A stretch of 64,000 nucleotides of DNA from contig JAAVHZ010000021.1 of NCBI GenBank assembly GCA_014799465.1, positions 1-64,000 of the forward strand, given 5' to 3'. Each line of letters begins with the position of its first letter. Positions within the stretch are counted from its first letter, which is position 1. The notes beneath the pieces were generated by a model. That model did not search any database and was not told the DNA's origin. It was given only the letters and a program-made list of their open reading frames with translations. Made by a program: the position numbers and the translations under genes. Positions 43,989 to 53,906 of this stretch are shown here, in pieces. The stretch comes from Lachnospiraceae bacterium. GTDB lineage: Bacteria > Bacillota > Clostridia > Lachnospirales > Lachnospiraceae.

Positions 43989-45538
43989 AAGACGAAAAAC
44001 AAGGAAGTAAAGAAAGAATATCTGATATCACAATTACAAAAGAGGTGATAGAGAGATTGAAAGAAACAATAAGATATCTATATTTGGCAGATGAAATTCC
44101 ATGGGTTATTGGATATTCAGGTGGTAAAGACAGTACAGCTACGCTTCAACTGGTGTGGTTAGCATTACAAGAAATGGATAGAGGAAAATTAAGAAAACCT
44201 GTTCATATAATTAATACAGATACTTTGGTAGAATCTCCTGTAATTGAGAAATGGGTTGAAAATGCATTAAGGATTATGCAAAATTCCGCAGATGAACAAA
44301 AACTACCATTTATTACTCATAGATTAATACCCGAAGTAAATAATACGTTTTGGGTAAATCTGCTTGGAAGAGGATACCCATTTCCAAGAAAAAAATTACG
44401 ATGGTGTACAGATCGATTAAAAATTCAGCCGGTTAATAATTTTATAAAAAACAAAATAGCAGAACATGGAGAAATAATTTTAATTATTGGAACAAGAAAA
44501 GCAGAAAGTTCAAATAGAGCAAGAACAATGGCTAAATATGAGAAACTTAGAGTAAGAGAGTTGTTAAGTCCTAATCCTACACTAGCAAATGAATTGGTTT
44601 TCTCTCCGTTAGAGAACTGGAAGGATGATGATGTCTGGGTATTTTTAATGCAATACAAGAATCCGTGGGGGTTATCTAATCATGAACTTCAGACATTGTA
44701 TATGAGTGCTACAGAAGATAATGAATGTCCAATAATGACTGACAAAAATTTACCGAGTTGTGGTAAAAGCAGATTTGGGTGCTGGGTATGTACTATGGTT
44801 GAAAAGGACAAATCAATGGAAGCTATGATTGCTAATGATGATGAAAAAGCTTGGATGACTTCATTATTGGAATTTAGAAATTTGTTTGGTGATGAAGAAA
44901 AAGATAGAGAACGAAGAAGTTTTAGAAAGATGCAGGGATATCTTACCGGAAGCTATGAAAGATTGCATCATGGACCATATTTGAAAGAAGTTAGAGAATG
45001 GTGGCTTAAACGGTTGCTGGAAATACAAAAGGATATTAATGATAATGGTCCAGAAGAATTTGCTGATTTGAAACTGATTTCATTGGATGAATTAAGAGTT
45101 ATAAGAAGAATTTGGGTTAATGAAAAACATGAGTTTGATGATTCGTTACCAGAAATCTATGAAAGTGTTACAGGTGATAGTTTTGATGATCCGGAATGGA
45201 TAGCGAATGAGGCATTTGGAAGAGATGAGTGGGAAATATTAAAACAGGTATGCAATGATTTATACAAAGATGAAGAGCTATCTTTTGAAATGATGTATAG
45301 TCTCGTTGATACGGAATCAAGCATAAATTCAGTCAACGAGAGAAAGGGAATACTAAATTCCTTAGAATCATGTATTAAGAAAACATTTTATTCAAATGAG
45401 GACGATGCTACATCATATTATAGAGAACAACTAGAACGAAAAAAAGATATGGGTGGAAAATATAATGAGAAGTTCTTTGTTAGTGTAAATGATGAAGAAG
45501 ATGAATATGAAGATATGCAAGAAGAGGTGACGGAGTAA
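43985..45538 (+). CDS. dndC: DNA sulfur-modification protein DndC
   Basis: A 517-residue PAPS-reductase-like ATP pyrophosphatase. SGGKDST (about 44-50) is the PP-loop. Cysteines of the iron-sulfur cluster are RWCTD (about 140) and ECP...SCGKSRFGCWVC (about 247-270). DndC activates the DNA backbone phosphate and delivers sulfur from DndA for the phosphorothioate linkage. The start overlaps the dndB-tail stop, and the stop overlaps dndD by 1 bp (TAATG), so expression is coupled. Confidence 0.95.
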   Translation: MKDEKQGSKERISDITITKEVIERLKETIRYLYLADEIPWVIGYSGGKDSTATLQLVWLALQEMDRGKLRKPVHIINTDTLVESPVIEKWVENALRIMQNSADEQKLPFITHRLIPEVNNTFWVNLLGRGYPFPRKKLRWCTDRLKIQPVNNFIKNKIAEHGEIILIIGTRKAESSNRARTMAKYEKLRVRELLSPNPTLANELVFSPLENWKDDDVWVFLMQYKNPWGLSNHELQTLYMSATEDNECPIMTDKNLPSCGKSRFGCWVCTMVEKDKSMEAMIANDDEKAWMTSLLEFRNLFGDEEKDRERRSFRKMQGYLTGSYERLHHGPYLKEVREWWLKRLLEIQKDINDNGPEEFADLKLISLDELRVIRRIWVNEKHEFDDSLPEIYESVTGDSFDDPEWIANEAFGRDEWEILKQVCNDLYKDEELSFEMMYSLVDTESSINSVNERKGILNSLESCIKKTFYSNEDDATSYYREQLERKKDMGGKYNEKFFVSVNDEEDEYEDMQEEVTE

Positions 45539-47490
45539 TGGTTATTAAAGAGTTGAAACTACATAATTTTGGTGTATATGCGGGCGATAATATCTTTGGA
45601 TTTACTTCTGATAAACCTGTTGTTCTTGTTGGAGGCATGAATGGACGAGGAAAAACCACATTTTTAGAGGCTATTCTATTATCGTTGTATGGGCAAAATT
45701 CATTCGCATATCATGAAAGTAAATTTAAGTCCTATGGTCAGTATTTGAAATCTTATATCAATACAACTGATGGGACTAATGAGGCAAGTGTAGAATTATA
45801 TTTTTCACAGGATACTACAGAAAATGAAAAATACAGAATTCGCAGAACATGGAATGGAAATGCTCAAAGAATAAAAGAAGAAGTAGCTGTATATAAAAAT
45901 GAAGAATGGAATTCGTTTCTTACAGAGAATTGGCCCATGTTTATCGAAAATCTACTTCCAAGTAGGTTATCAAATTTTTTCTTCTTTGATGGGGAAAAGA
46001 TTGCTGAATTAGCTGTGGAAGATACAGATACTCAGATGAAAGAATCTATTCGTTCGTTATTGGGTATTTCAGTATTAGATGTACTAAGTAAGGATATGTC
46101 ACGTATATTGTCAAGAAACTACAAAAAAAGTAGACCAAATGAAAATGTATCTGAAATTCAAAAAATTCGTGAAACTAAAGAACAGCTTGAAAAAGATTTG
46201 TTATCACTTAAAAAAGATATTTCAGAGAAGAATGCATTACTTGAAGAAAAAAACAGAGAATTAGATTTGTTAAAAAGCGAGTATAAATCTAAAGGGGGAG
46301 AGGTTGTAAAACAGAGAGAAGATTTGTATCAAAAGAGGATTTCTTTAAGTACTTCTGTCAATCAGTGCAATGAAATTTTAGTTAGTGATGCTGCTTCAGA
46401 GCTTCCATTAATAATGGTAAAGGATTTATTACTTGACATTGAAGAGCAAGCATTACTAGAACAAGAAAAAAAGACTTTGGAAATGACCATTTATCAGATG
46501 AAATATATGCTTAAGAAATATGAAAATGATTTTCCGGAAGGTGTAGAAAATGCTAATCACTTTATTGATTATATCAATAATAATGCAGAGTCTGGTGATG
46601 TGGAAGCGATTTATGGATTGTCTGATAATACTTTATTTAGACTTCAGGTACTGTTAGAGAATGGATTGGACAATAAGGTTGAAGAAACTCAGAAACATAT
46701 GAATTCTTTACGACGAAATCAAAGAGAAATTGACCAGTTGGAGAATTATCTTTCAGTTGATATTGATGAAAAGTTTATAGCTAAAATTTACAAAGATATC
46801 AAGAGGCTTGAAAACGAAATTGCAGACATAGAAGTTAGTATTTCATTACTTGAAGAACAGCATAGAATGAGAAATGGAAAGTATATCACTGTAAATGCAG
46901 AATTTAAGAAGAATGTTGAGTCATATTTACAACACGCAGAGCTGAAGGATGACACAGACCGATTATTGAAGTATTCACAAATTGCAATAAATATTCTGGA
47001 TGAATATAAAATTAGGTTGCAGAGAAGAAAGGTGAATGTAGTTGCAGACACAATGACTGCTTGCTATAAGAAGTTAGCAAATAAAAAGACGTTAATTGAT
47101 AAAATAATAATGGATGAGGATACGCTGGATTTGAAATACATTAACTTTGATGGAGATGAAGTGTTAAAATCTTCACTTTCGGCAGGTGAAAAACAGTTAA
47201 TGGTTATATCGCTGTTATGGTCATTAGCAATTTGTTCAAAAAGAAAGTTGCCTGTAATTATTGATACTCCATTATCGAGACTTGACTCTAATAATAGAGA
47301 AACACTTATTAATTGTTATTTTCCATATGCTAGTGAGCAGACGATTATCCTTTCAACAGATTCAGAAATAACAGATGAGTATTATGAAATGATGAAGAAT
47401 AATGTTGGTGATGAATTTACATTGATATATGATGATAATACAAAATCAACATCAATTCGTAAGGGATATTTTGCGGAGGACAAAAGATGA
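45538..47490 (+). CDS. dndD: DNA sulfur-modification ATPase DndD
   Basis: A 650-residue SMC/Rad50-like ATPase: Walker A GGMNGRGKTTF (about 33-43), a long coiled coil (about 190-500; EQLEKDLLSLKKDISEKNAL), ABC signature LSAGEKQLM (about 546), Walker B LPVIIDTPLSRLD (about 572). FFFFDGEKI is a typical DndD segment. DndD is thought to change DNA structure during phosphorothioation. Overlaps dndE by 4 bp. Confidence 0.95.
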   Translation: MVIKELKLHNFGVYAGDNIFGFTSDKPVVLVGGMNGRGKTTFLEAILLSLYGQNSFAYHESKFKSYGQYLKSYINTTDGTNEASVELYFSQDTTENEKYRIRRTWNGNAQRIKEEVAVYKNEEWNSFLTENWPMFIENLLPSRLSNFFFFDGEKIAELAVEDTDTQMKESIRSLLGISVLDVLSKDMSRILSRNYKKSRPNENVSEIQKIRETKEQLEKDLLSLKKDISEKNALLEEKNRELDLLKSEYKSKGGEVVKQREDLYQKRISLSTSVNQCNEILVSDAASELPLIMVKDLLLDIEEQALLEQEKKTLEMTIYQMKYMLKKYENDFPEGVENANHFIDYINNNAESGDVEAIYGLSDNTLFRLQVLLENGLDNKVEETQKHMNSLRRNQREIDQLENYLSVDIDEKFIAKIYKDIKRLENEIADIEVSISLLEEQHRMRNGKYITVNAEFKKNVESYLQHAELKDDTDRLLKYSQIAINILDEYKIRLQRRKVNVVADTMTACYKKLANKKTLIDKIIMDEDTLDLKYINFDGDEVLKSSLSAGEKQLMVISLLWSLAICSKRKLPVIIDTPLSRLDSNNRETLINCYFPYASEQTIILSTDSEITDEYYEMMKNNVGDEFTLIYDDNTKSTSIRKGYFAEDKR

Positions 47491-47864
47491 TAGTTAAACA
47501 AATAAGATTGTCTAATCAGGCAAAGGACAAGCTTTCAAGGCTAAAGGGTAAAACGGGAATTAAAAATTGGAATGTATTGTGCAGATGGGCTTTGTGCTAT
47601 TCGATTAAGGAAGATTCTATTCCAACAGATGTCCAGATTATTCAGGATAGTAATCTGGAAATGTCATGGTACACATTTGGAGGAGAGGATAGTGATTTAT
47701 ATGAAGCTTTAATAATAGCATGGTGTAAATCTAAAAATCTTCCATTGGATCATGAAACAGTTTCAAAATATTTTAAACTACATATGGAAAGAGGTATTTC
47801 ATATTTATGTGGAACTAATTTTATTAAATCGATTAATGATTTATTAAAGTTAGCTACAAATTAG
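47487..47864 (+). CDS. dndE: DNA sulfur-modification protein DndE
   Basis: A 125-residue DndE: IRLSNQAKDKLSRLKGKTGI, NVLCRWALCYSI and HMERGISYLCG are hallmark segments, at the usual family length. DndE binds nicked DNA as an oligomer and is required for modification. ATGA overlap with dndD; 13 bp to the cysteine desulfurase. Confidence 0.95.
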   Translation: MIVKQIRLSNQAKDKLSRLKGKTGIKNWNVLCRWALCYSIKEDSIPTDVQIIQDSNLEMSWYTFGGEDSDLYEALIIAWCKSKNLPLDHETVSKYFKLHMERGISYLCGTNFIKSINDLLKLATN

Positions 47865-47877
47865 GAGATGGTTATTT

Positions 47878-49026
47878 ATGGCTGTATATATGGATTACAA
47901 TGCTTCAGCACCAATCGACATAAGAGTCTTAGAATATATGAATGAAATATACTTGAACTCATATGGTAATTCAGATAGCAGAACGCATAATTATGGCGAC
48001 AATGCAAGAAAAATTGTAGAGGAAGCCAGACAGAGTGTTGCTTCAATGATTGGAAGAAAGAAGGATGAAGTATTTTTTACCAGTGGTTCAACAGAAAGTA
48101 ATAATATTGCAATATTGGGATTTAAAGAGTATGCAGAAAAAACAGGAAAAAAACATATTATTACATCATCTATTGAACATAAAGCAATATTAGAAGCAGT
48201 AAAATATTTGTCAACACAAGGGTTCGAGGTAGATTTTGTAAAACCAGAAAAAAATGGATATGTAAATACTGATGATGTGATATCGCTTGTTAGGGATGAA
48301 ACATTGCTTGTGAGCATTATGCATGTGAATAATGAGACTGGAGTTATCCAACCGGTAAAAGAAATTGGCAAATTTTTAGATGATAAGGATGTACTATTTC
48401 ATATAGATGCAACTCAAAGTGCAGGAAAGCTGATAGATGAAATAAAAGAGTTGAAATACGATATGATGTCATTTTGTGCTCATAAAATGTATGGACCACA
48501 AGGCGTTGGGGCATTAATTTTAAAGAAAAAAAGATATAAATTACCTCCAATACACGCTATTACATATGGAGGTCAACAAGAACATGGCATAAGACCCGGA
48601 ACACTTCCGGTAGCATTGATTGCAGGATTTGGAAAAGCATGTGATTTGGCGATGAAAGAATATGTTGATAACGATGAGAAATGCAAGGAAATAAGAGGAA
48701 TTTTGATATCGCAATTAGAAAAATCAAAGTTAGAGTTCATAATAAATGGAGATGAAAAACATAAACTGTCTAACACCTTAAATGTTAGTATATGCGGTGT
48801 TTCATCAGAAGCACTAATGTTGTCAACAAAAATGTATTGTGCTATTTCTAATGGTTCTGCATGTAACACAAATGTGTACAGCAACAGCTATGTATTGCAA
48901 GAGATGGGATTGGATGAAAGTGTGATAGAGTCAGCGATAAGGATTAGCTGGGGACCACATATCTCTATTGAAGAAATATCAGATAATTTTTGTGAACTCT
49001 TATCTATAGCTGGAAATTTTGTTTGA
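47878..49026 (+). CDS. dndA: Cysteine desulfurase DndA
   Basis: A 382-residue class V aminotransferase-fold desulfurase: FTSGSTESNN, SSIEHKAIL (PLP-stacking histidine), HIDATQSAGK, SFCAHKMYGPQG with the PLP lysine (about 202), and ISNGSACNTN with the catalytic cysteine (about 326). It supplies sulfur to DndC. Placement inside the dnd operon rather than with isc/suf genes argues for DndA over a housekeeping IscS. Confidence 0.93.
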   Translation: MAVYMDYNASAPIDIRVLEYMNEIYLNSYGNSDSRTHNYGDNARKIVEEARQSVASMIGRKKDEVFFTSGSTESNNIAILGFKEYAEKTGKKHIITSSIEHKAILEAVKYLSTQGFEVDFVKPEKNGYVNTDDVISLVRDETLLVSIMHVNNETGVIQPVKEIGKFLDDKDVLFHIDATQSAGKLIDEIKELKYDMMSFCAHKMYGPQGVGALILKKKRYKLPPIHAITYGGQQEHGIRPGTLPVALIAGFGKACDLAMKEYVDNDEKCKEIRGILISQLEKSKLEFIINGDEKHKLSNTLNVSICGVSSEALMLSTKMYCAISNGSACNTNVYSNSYVLQEMGLDESVIESAIRISWGPHISIEEISDNFCELLSIAGNFV

Positions 49027-49049
49027 GCGAGAAAGGTTAGAGGTGGGTA

Positions 49050-50192
49050 ATGGAACTGAATAAGATTAAGTACGTAAATGATTTAGATGTTGGAAATTTT
49101 ATTCATATGTTAGATGATCCAACGGAATGTTATAAGTTCTATTGGTTAGATGCGTTGCTTAAACTGTTTTCAAGGGGAAAAACAGAGATTTTATTTGATG
49201 ATTTGATTAATAAGATGATTGCTGATGCATGGTATTCGGTTGTTGAATACCACCTTCATTTGGGTCCGAAGAATGCTAACGGGAAAGTAATGAATAGTTT
49301 GGAAAGAGCCGTAATAAAGCTTGAGCAGATAGCTGAATTGCCACACAATGCGGATGAATACAGTATTGTCGAATCCATTAAGATTTATGATAAAGAAATT
49401 GCTGATGAGAAGAAACAACTAATATTAAATGTGCCATATCGGCTTTTATCTTCATTTATGCCGGAAATAGGTGGAAATGATAAACTATGGGATCAAAGGA
49501 AGAGACTGATTGCATACATAGAAAAAATAAATGTGATTAACTGTTTACCATATCATATTATTGATGGAGTTTCGCTTAACAAAAAAGTGGTAGTAAGTGA
49601 AAACTGGCAGCAATTTTTCGATGATAACTATGTGACCATATCAGGATGGATTGAAATGAAGAAAGTCAGGTATTTGCAAGGGAGAAACCCTGGTGTGCCC
49701 GGAATTATTTATAAACTTGCTCCAGAGAATGATAAACAAAGAAAATTGAAATATGTCAGAGAGCTTTGGAACGCAATTATGGATGTTTCAGCAGTATATG
49801 ATATATATACGAATAAGGCTTTTGAAAAAAATCGTTTTGATGTAGACCATTTTGTGCCTTGGTCATTTGTTGCAAATGATGAATTGTGGAATTTGATGCC
49901 GATGGATAGTTCTTTAAATTCCAGCAAAAGCAACAGCCTGCCGGATTGGAATAAATATTTCAAGAAATTTTCAGATAATCAGTATTTGATGTATCAAAGT
50001 GCACAGAAATATGGAGTGATAATGGATATATTCTATAAATGTAAAAGGGACAACCTTGTAATGCCATGGTCATTAGAGGAGTTATATGTACCTGAGTGCA
50101 ATAAGTGTATATTTACTTGTGTGTTGGAAAAGAATCTGAAAAATGTGTATGATTCTGCAAGGATGCAAGGGTATGAGGTTTGGAAGATGTAG
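49050..50192 (+). CDS. HNH endonuclease of the Dnd locus
   Basis: A 380-residue protein with a helical N-terminal domain and a C-terminal HNH domain: DVDHFVPWSFVANDELWNLM followed by SLNSSKSNSLP (about 263-295), giving the D-H...N...N pattern. Such HNH proteins often accompany dnd genes and are candidates for cleavage of unmodified DNA. AGAGGTGGG precedes the ATG, 23 bp after dndA, so it is in the modification operon. Confidence 0.85.
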   Translation: MELNKIKYVNDLDVGNFIHMLDDPTECYKFYWLDALLKLFSRGKTEILFDDLINKMIADAWYSVVEYHLHLGPKNANGKVMNSLERAVIKLEQIAELPHNADEYSIVESIKIYDKEIADEKKQLILNVPYRLLSSFMPEIGGNDKLWDQRKRLIAYIEKINVINCLPYHIIDGVSLNKKVVVSENWQQFFDDNYVTISGWIEMKKVRYLQGRNPGVPGIIYKLAPENDKQRKLKYVRELWNAIMDVSAVYDIYTNKAFEKNRFDVDHFVPWSFVANDELWNLMPMDSSLNSSKSNSLPDWNKYFKKFSDNQYLMYQSAQKYGVIMDIFYKCKRDNLVMPWSLEELYVPECNKCIFTCVLEKNLKNVYDSARMQGYEVWKM

Positions 50193-50349
50193 TTAACTTT
50201 GGAGAATCACAGTGGAGAGCATTGTAGTTAAGAGAATATAGTTATTTGTATCACCAGCTAATCGTACCGTTTGAAGTAGAGAGTACATTAAATCGGAAAA
50301 GTTTTTGAATAGCAAAGAGAAAAATTGACTGTATAGGAGTGTAGATATA

Positions 50350-52377
50350 TTGGTAAATCAAGATAAAATTTTGAAATTAGAGTTAGTTCAGGTAAGTGGA
50401 ATAATAAAATTAATTTTAGAAAAATGTGAAATTGATCTTTTAGAACTTAGAATTAATTCAATGAAAGATGTGGAAGTAAGAGATGTAAAAAAAGCGATTG
50501 GTCATTTTTCTAGAAAAGATCTTATAGAACTAATAAAAATATGTCCTGAGATAGATGATAATGATATTGATTTAGTTTATGAACAGTATAGATATGGTCT
50601 TAAGCCGGGGTTTATATTATGCTATTTAGGAGCTGAATGTAAAGATATTGATAAAGCGGAATTAGAGACAAAAATTTGTGAAAAATTAAATACAGTTAAT
50701 TATGCTGAAGATGCTCAGTATAAAAATGTTAAATTTAAAGGAATAGAATCAATTTCAATGGATACAAGTGAATTGGCTTTTTCATTCCTTTCGAAACATT
50801 CATATATAACAGAAAAGGAAAATCCGGATTATGTATATGAGTATAAGGAAACTTTTGTGTGGATTAGTACGAGTGGCGGATATTTGGCAATAAAAAGTGC
50901 ACCTTCTAAAATCATTTTTCTTCTGAAGCGTATAATGGGTGACGTGTTTAGAACCAATGTAATATCTGTTTGCTTAACAAAACAGATGATAAATAAAATA
51001 TTTGGTAACAATAAGATTAAGCGAGGGACATATTTTAAACCGAATGCTAATAATGATGAGGCTCAGAAGGTTACAATTGCTGACGCAAATCTTGCAGAAA
51101 AACCGAATGTAAGAGAAGCATATGGTGATTATGATATGACATCTTCATCATTGGAAGAAAATATTAATGATGACATTAGTAGTACACTTGGAATAAATTG
51201 CAAGCAAGGGAAAATATATCTTTCTAAGAATATGAGTGCTAGTGAACTTAGAACATGGAGTTTAAAACGAATTAAAGATATTATGCATTATATAAAGGAT
51301 GCTACGCTTGAATCACAAGAGGCATTTGATATTATGAATCCATTAGAACATGGGAGTCTAGATAGTTTTTCGATAACTCAGAAAAAGGAAATTGTAAAAA
51401 TACTATTTTGCGTTTATTGCATGAGAAAACATTCTTTAGATAGCTATCATATTTTATGTACTTCAGGTGAGCTTTTATATAAATGTGATAAACATTTTCT
51501 GAAATACTTTTTTAGTGAAAGCGATGATGAGCATGATGAAGGAATACCTAGTTGCACCGAATGTGGGGCAACGAATTTTGCTATTACAAAATCGGGAAGA
51601 GTAACGTGTTTGTCATGTGGAGAACAACAGGAAGGAAAATATGTATTTGAGGATGAACAAGGAAATGAACAGCGTTTTTTAGGAGTAGAAAGATTTTTGG
51701 CATTGTTTCCAGACCTGAATTTAAAAGAAGCAATATGGAACATTATGGGAGAATTGTATAGCATTGATATGAGTGGATATGATTCGTTTTATATTTGTGA
51801 TGGTCACTTGACTCTTATAAGAAAGAAGGCAAGTGGTGGAAAAATTCTTGTTAAGGAATTGAAAGAATTAAAATGTATAAGCGAGATTGCATTGGAGAAG
51901 TCGGAGAGAGAGTCTTTATTGGAGAAATACAAAAGTATTAAAGAAAAGTGCAGTGCCCATTCTAATGATGCATGTAGTGTGTGTTCATATGATAATAGAA
52001 AATGCATAATGAGTTTGTTTACTTGTTTTGATTTTAGACCAAATCCACACCAAAATAGTGAATTTGGTGATGTGAATTTTTGGGTTACATATAAGGGAGA
52101 AAAGAGAACTCTTGTGGGTATTGCTAAAAGTAAAAATTCTGCAGATACATTGACTACAAGTTCAAAAGCAGCAAGGGAAATGATACAGCAGGTTTTAACT
52201 ATGTCTCATGATGCAAGGGTAGATATAATAGCAGTAATTTGTCCGATGAGATTTCATCCTCAATTAGAAAATGAAATTGAATATATTGCTAAGTTAACAG
52301 GAAAGAAAGTAGTTTATTTTGATGACGAATTCATGGCAAGGCTGTTGAAATATGATTATCTTAACAGGCAAGATTAA
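50350..52377 (+). CDS. Orphan zinc-ribbon protein with PD-(D/E)XK-like C-terminus
   Basis: A 675-residue protein of no recognised family. A zinc ribbon lies at about 401-423 (CTECGATNF then CLSCGEQ), a second cysteine cluster at about 535-560 (ACSVCSYDNRKC, then FTC). The C-terminal 110 residues (FGDVNFWVTYKG, VGIAKSKNSADTL, IAVICPMRFHPQLENEI) have the strand-turn-strand layout of restriction-endonuclease folds with D and K at plausible catalytic places. TTG start; AGGAG about ten bases upstream. 157 bp of non-coding sequence separates it from the HNH gene. It may be an additional effector nuclease of the Dnd locus. Confidence 0.55.
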   Translation: MVNQDKILKLELVQVSGIIKLILEKCEIDLLELRINSMKDVEVRDVKKAIGHFSRKDLIELIKICPEIDDNDIDLVYEQYRYGLKPGFILCYLGAECKDIDKAELETKICEKLNTVNYAEDAQYKNVKFKGIESISMDTSELAFSFLSKHSYITEKENPDYVYEYKETFVWISTSGGYLAIKSAPSKIIFLLKRIMGDVFRTNVISVCLTKQMINKIFGNNKIKRGTYFKPNANNDEAQKVTIADANLAEKPNVREAYGDYDMTSSSLEENINDDISSTLGINCKQGKIYLSKNMSASELRTWSLKRIKDIMHYIKDATLESQEAFDIMNPLEHGSLDSFSITQKKEIVKILFCVYCMRKHSLDSYHILCTSGELLYKCDKHFLKYFFSESDDEHDEGIPSCTECGATNFAITKSGRVTCLSCGEQQEGKYVFEDEQGNEQRFLGVERFLALFPDLNLKEAIWNIMGELYSIDMSGYDSFYICDGHLTLIRKKASGGKILVKELKELKCISEIALEKSERESLLEKYKSIKEKCSAHSNDACSVCSYDNRKCIMSLFTCFDFRPNPHQNSEFGDVNFWVTYKGEKRTLVGIAKSKNSADTLTTSSKAAREMIQQVLTMSHDARVDIIAVICPMRFHPQLENEIEYIAKLTGKKVVYFDDEFMARLLKYDYLNRQD

Positions 52378-52393
52378 GTGATGCGTTAGGATA

Positions 52394-52451
52394 TATAAAT
52401 CTATAAGCCGTCAAGTTGATTATTTTCTAAAAGACGGCTAATAGATTTATA
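52394..52451. terminator. Bidirectional terminator at the end of the defence locus
   Basis: Arms 52394-52412 and 52433-52451 pair over 19 bp with one mismatch (AAGCCGTC/GACGGCT core) around a 20-base loop. Located between the plus-strand defence operon and the minus-strand PolC-like fragment. Confidence 0.7.
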
Positions 52452-52461
52452 ACTTTTAGAA

Positions 52462-52758
52462 TCATTTAGACACAATTTTACTAAATGCATTGATGTCTTT
52501 CTTAGCATAGAAAGCAAGCTTTGCATACATTAACATATACTCTGTGCGAGGAAACATATACAGATATTCTTTAGCCACTGATTTGAATTCTTCCGGAAGT
52601 TCAAATGAAGCAAACTGATCGGCAAATTTCTGCTTTGCGGAGTTCTGCTTGCCTTTTCTGATAAATTCTGCTATTTCATATGCTTTTTCAAAATCAATCC
52701 CCATTTTTAACAGTCCATCAAAAAAGTATTCACGAGTGTAACACTGAGAGCAGTTATG
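52462..52758 (-). pseudogene. C-terminal fragment of a mobile-element PolC-like protein
   Basis: The frame reads YTREYFFDGLLKMGIDFEKA, EIAEFIRKGKQNSAKQK, then YMFPRTEYMLMYAKLAFYAK, which resembles the extreme C-terminus of PolC-type DNA polymerase III proteins carried by Firmicute conjugative elements. Upstream of about 52758 the frame only reads antisense through the neighbouring UPF0178 remnant. Everything N-terminal is lost. Confidence 0.5.
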
Positions 52759-52795
52759 GAGGCATACAAGAAATATTGGAGATAAAGGTGATAAT

Positions 52796-53243
52796 ATGCA
52801 GATTTTGTAGATGCTGATGCCTGCTCGGTTGTCGGCATTGTGGAGAATATAGCACAAAAGCATAATGTTCCGGTGACATTACTTTGTGATACGAATCATA
52901 TTTTGAGTTCTGATTATAGTGAAATGATTATTGTTGGAGCTGGTGCTGATGCGATAGATTAAAATTAATTAGCATTTGTCATAAGGGAGATATTGTCGTT
53001 TCACAAGATTATGGAGTGGCTGTCATGGCACTTGGCAAGAGTGCTCATGCAATCCGTCAGTCCGACAAATGGTATACTGATGAGAATATAGACCGGATGC
53101 TTATGGAAAGACATCTGAGCAGGAAGGTAAGACAAGGTTCTCATAAGAATCATATGAAAGGACCGAGGAAACGAACAGATGAGGATGATGAAAGATTTGC
53201 GAAATCCTTTGAGAAGCTTGTATTGATGGTATTGGAAAGGTGA
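52796..53243 (+). pseudogene. UPF0178 (YaiI/YqxD) family gene with two frameshifts
   Basis: The pieces VDADACSVVGIVENIAQKHN, CDTNHILSSDYSEMIIVGAG, then after a shift near 52960 GDIVVSQDYGVAVMALGKSA and KRTDEDDERFAKSFEKLV together cover a complete YaiI/DUF188 protein. A first frameshift lies within the first five codons (a TAG follows MQIL), the second near 52960. Inactive. Confidence 0.75.
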
Positions 53244-53253
53244 GAAGAACTAT

Positions 53254-53472
53254 ATGGGATTATTCAAGAAGAAAATTGTAGTACAGTCTTATGACAAGGA
53301 AAATAAGAAGCCTTTTATTAAGTCAAGCATTTGCACTGGTGAACAGGTGGCAGGATTTAAAGATATTCATACAGGTAGGATAGAAGAAGTAATGTTGATA
53401 AAAAATTTGGCAGACCTTGAAATGTTCAAGTCGATGTATGGAATAGAGGAAGAAATTATAAAGGAATATTGA
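53254..53472 (+). CDS. Small conserved protein of unknown function
   Basis: A 72-residue protein (MGLFKKKIVVQSYDKENKKP; SSICTGEQVAGFKDIHTGRI; MLIKNLADLEMFKSMYG). The gene has a ribosome binding site and no disruption, unlike its neighbours. Close relatives occur as small ORFs in gut Clostridia and are sometimes misnamed aspartate dehydrogenase. Function unknown. Confidence 0.55.
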   Translation: MGLFKKKIVVQSYDKENKKPFIKSSICTGEQVAGFKDIHTGRIEEVMLIKNLADLEMFKSMYGIEEEIIKEY

Positions 53473-53476
53473 GATT

Positions 53477-53704
53477 ATGGCAAAGAGTAAAAAGACCAAA
53501 ATACATAAGAAAATAGACGGGAAGCTTTTGCAGATGAATAAGACTTTTGGTAATCTCAAGATGAAGCAGAAGGACAAGATTACTGCATGGGAGTATTAGA
53601 AGTACAAAAAGTATGTGACTGAATATGACAGAGTACCTGATTCAAAAGCAGTACAAAGTTACGAGAAATGGGGTGGAGACAAGCTGATTGGAAAAGTTTA
53701 TTAG
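53477..53704 (+). pseudogene. Small gene with internal stop
   Basis: AKSKKTKIHKKIDGKLLQMN and LKMKQKDKITAWEY are followed by TAG 53597-53599, then in the same frame KYKKYVTEYDRVPDS to a second stop at 53702-53704. Decayed. The next 180 bp hold further protein-like fragments broken by stops (MKEKGMSKGEFNSVA, GIENIINREGKDKDT). Confidence 0.5.
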
Positions 53705-53906
53705 ATTGTCATAATCCGGAATCAAAAGAAAAGATATAGTGTGGCATTAAGTTTCAGTTCATTGATATGAAAGAAAAAGGCATGAGTAAGGGAGAATTTA
53801 ATTCGGTTGCTTAGTCAAGTAGTGGCATTGAAAATATTATTAACCGGGAAGGCAAGGATAAAGATACACTTGCATATCAGACGGATGTATGGAAGGGATG
53901 GAATTA

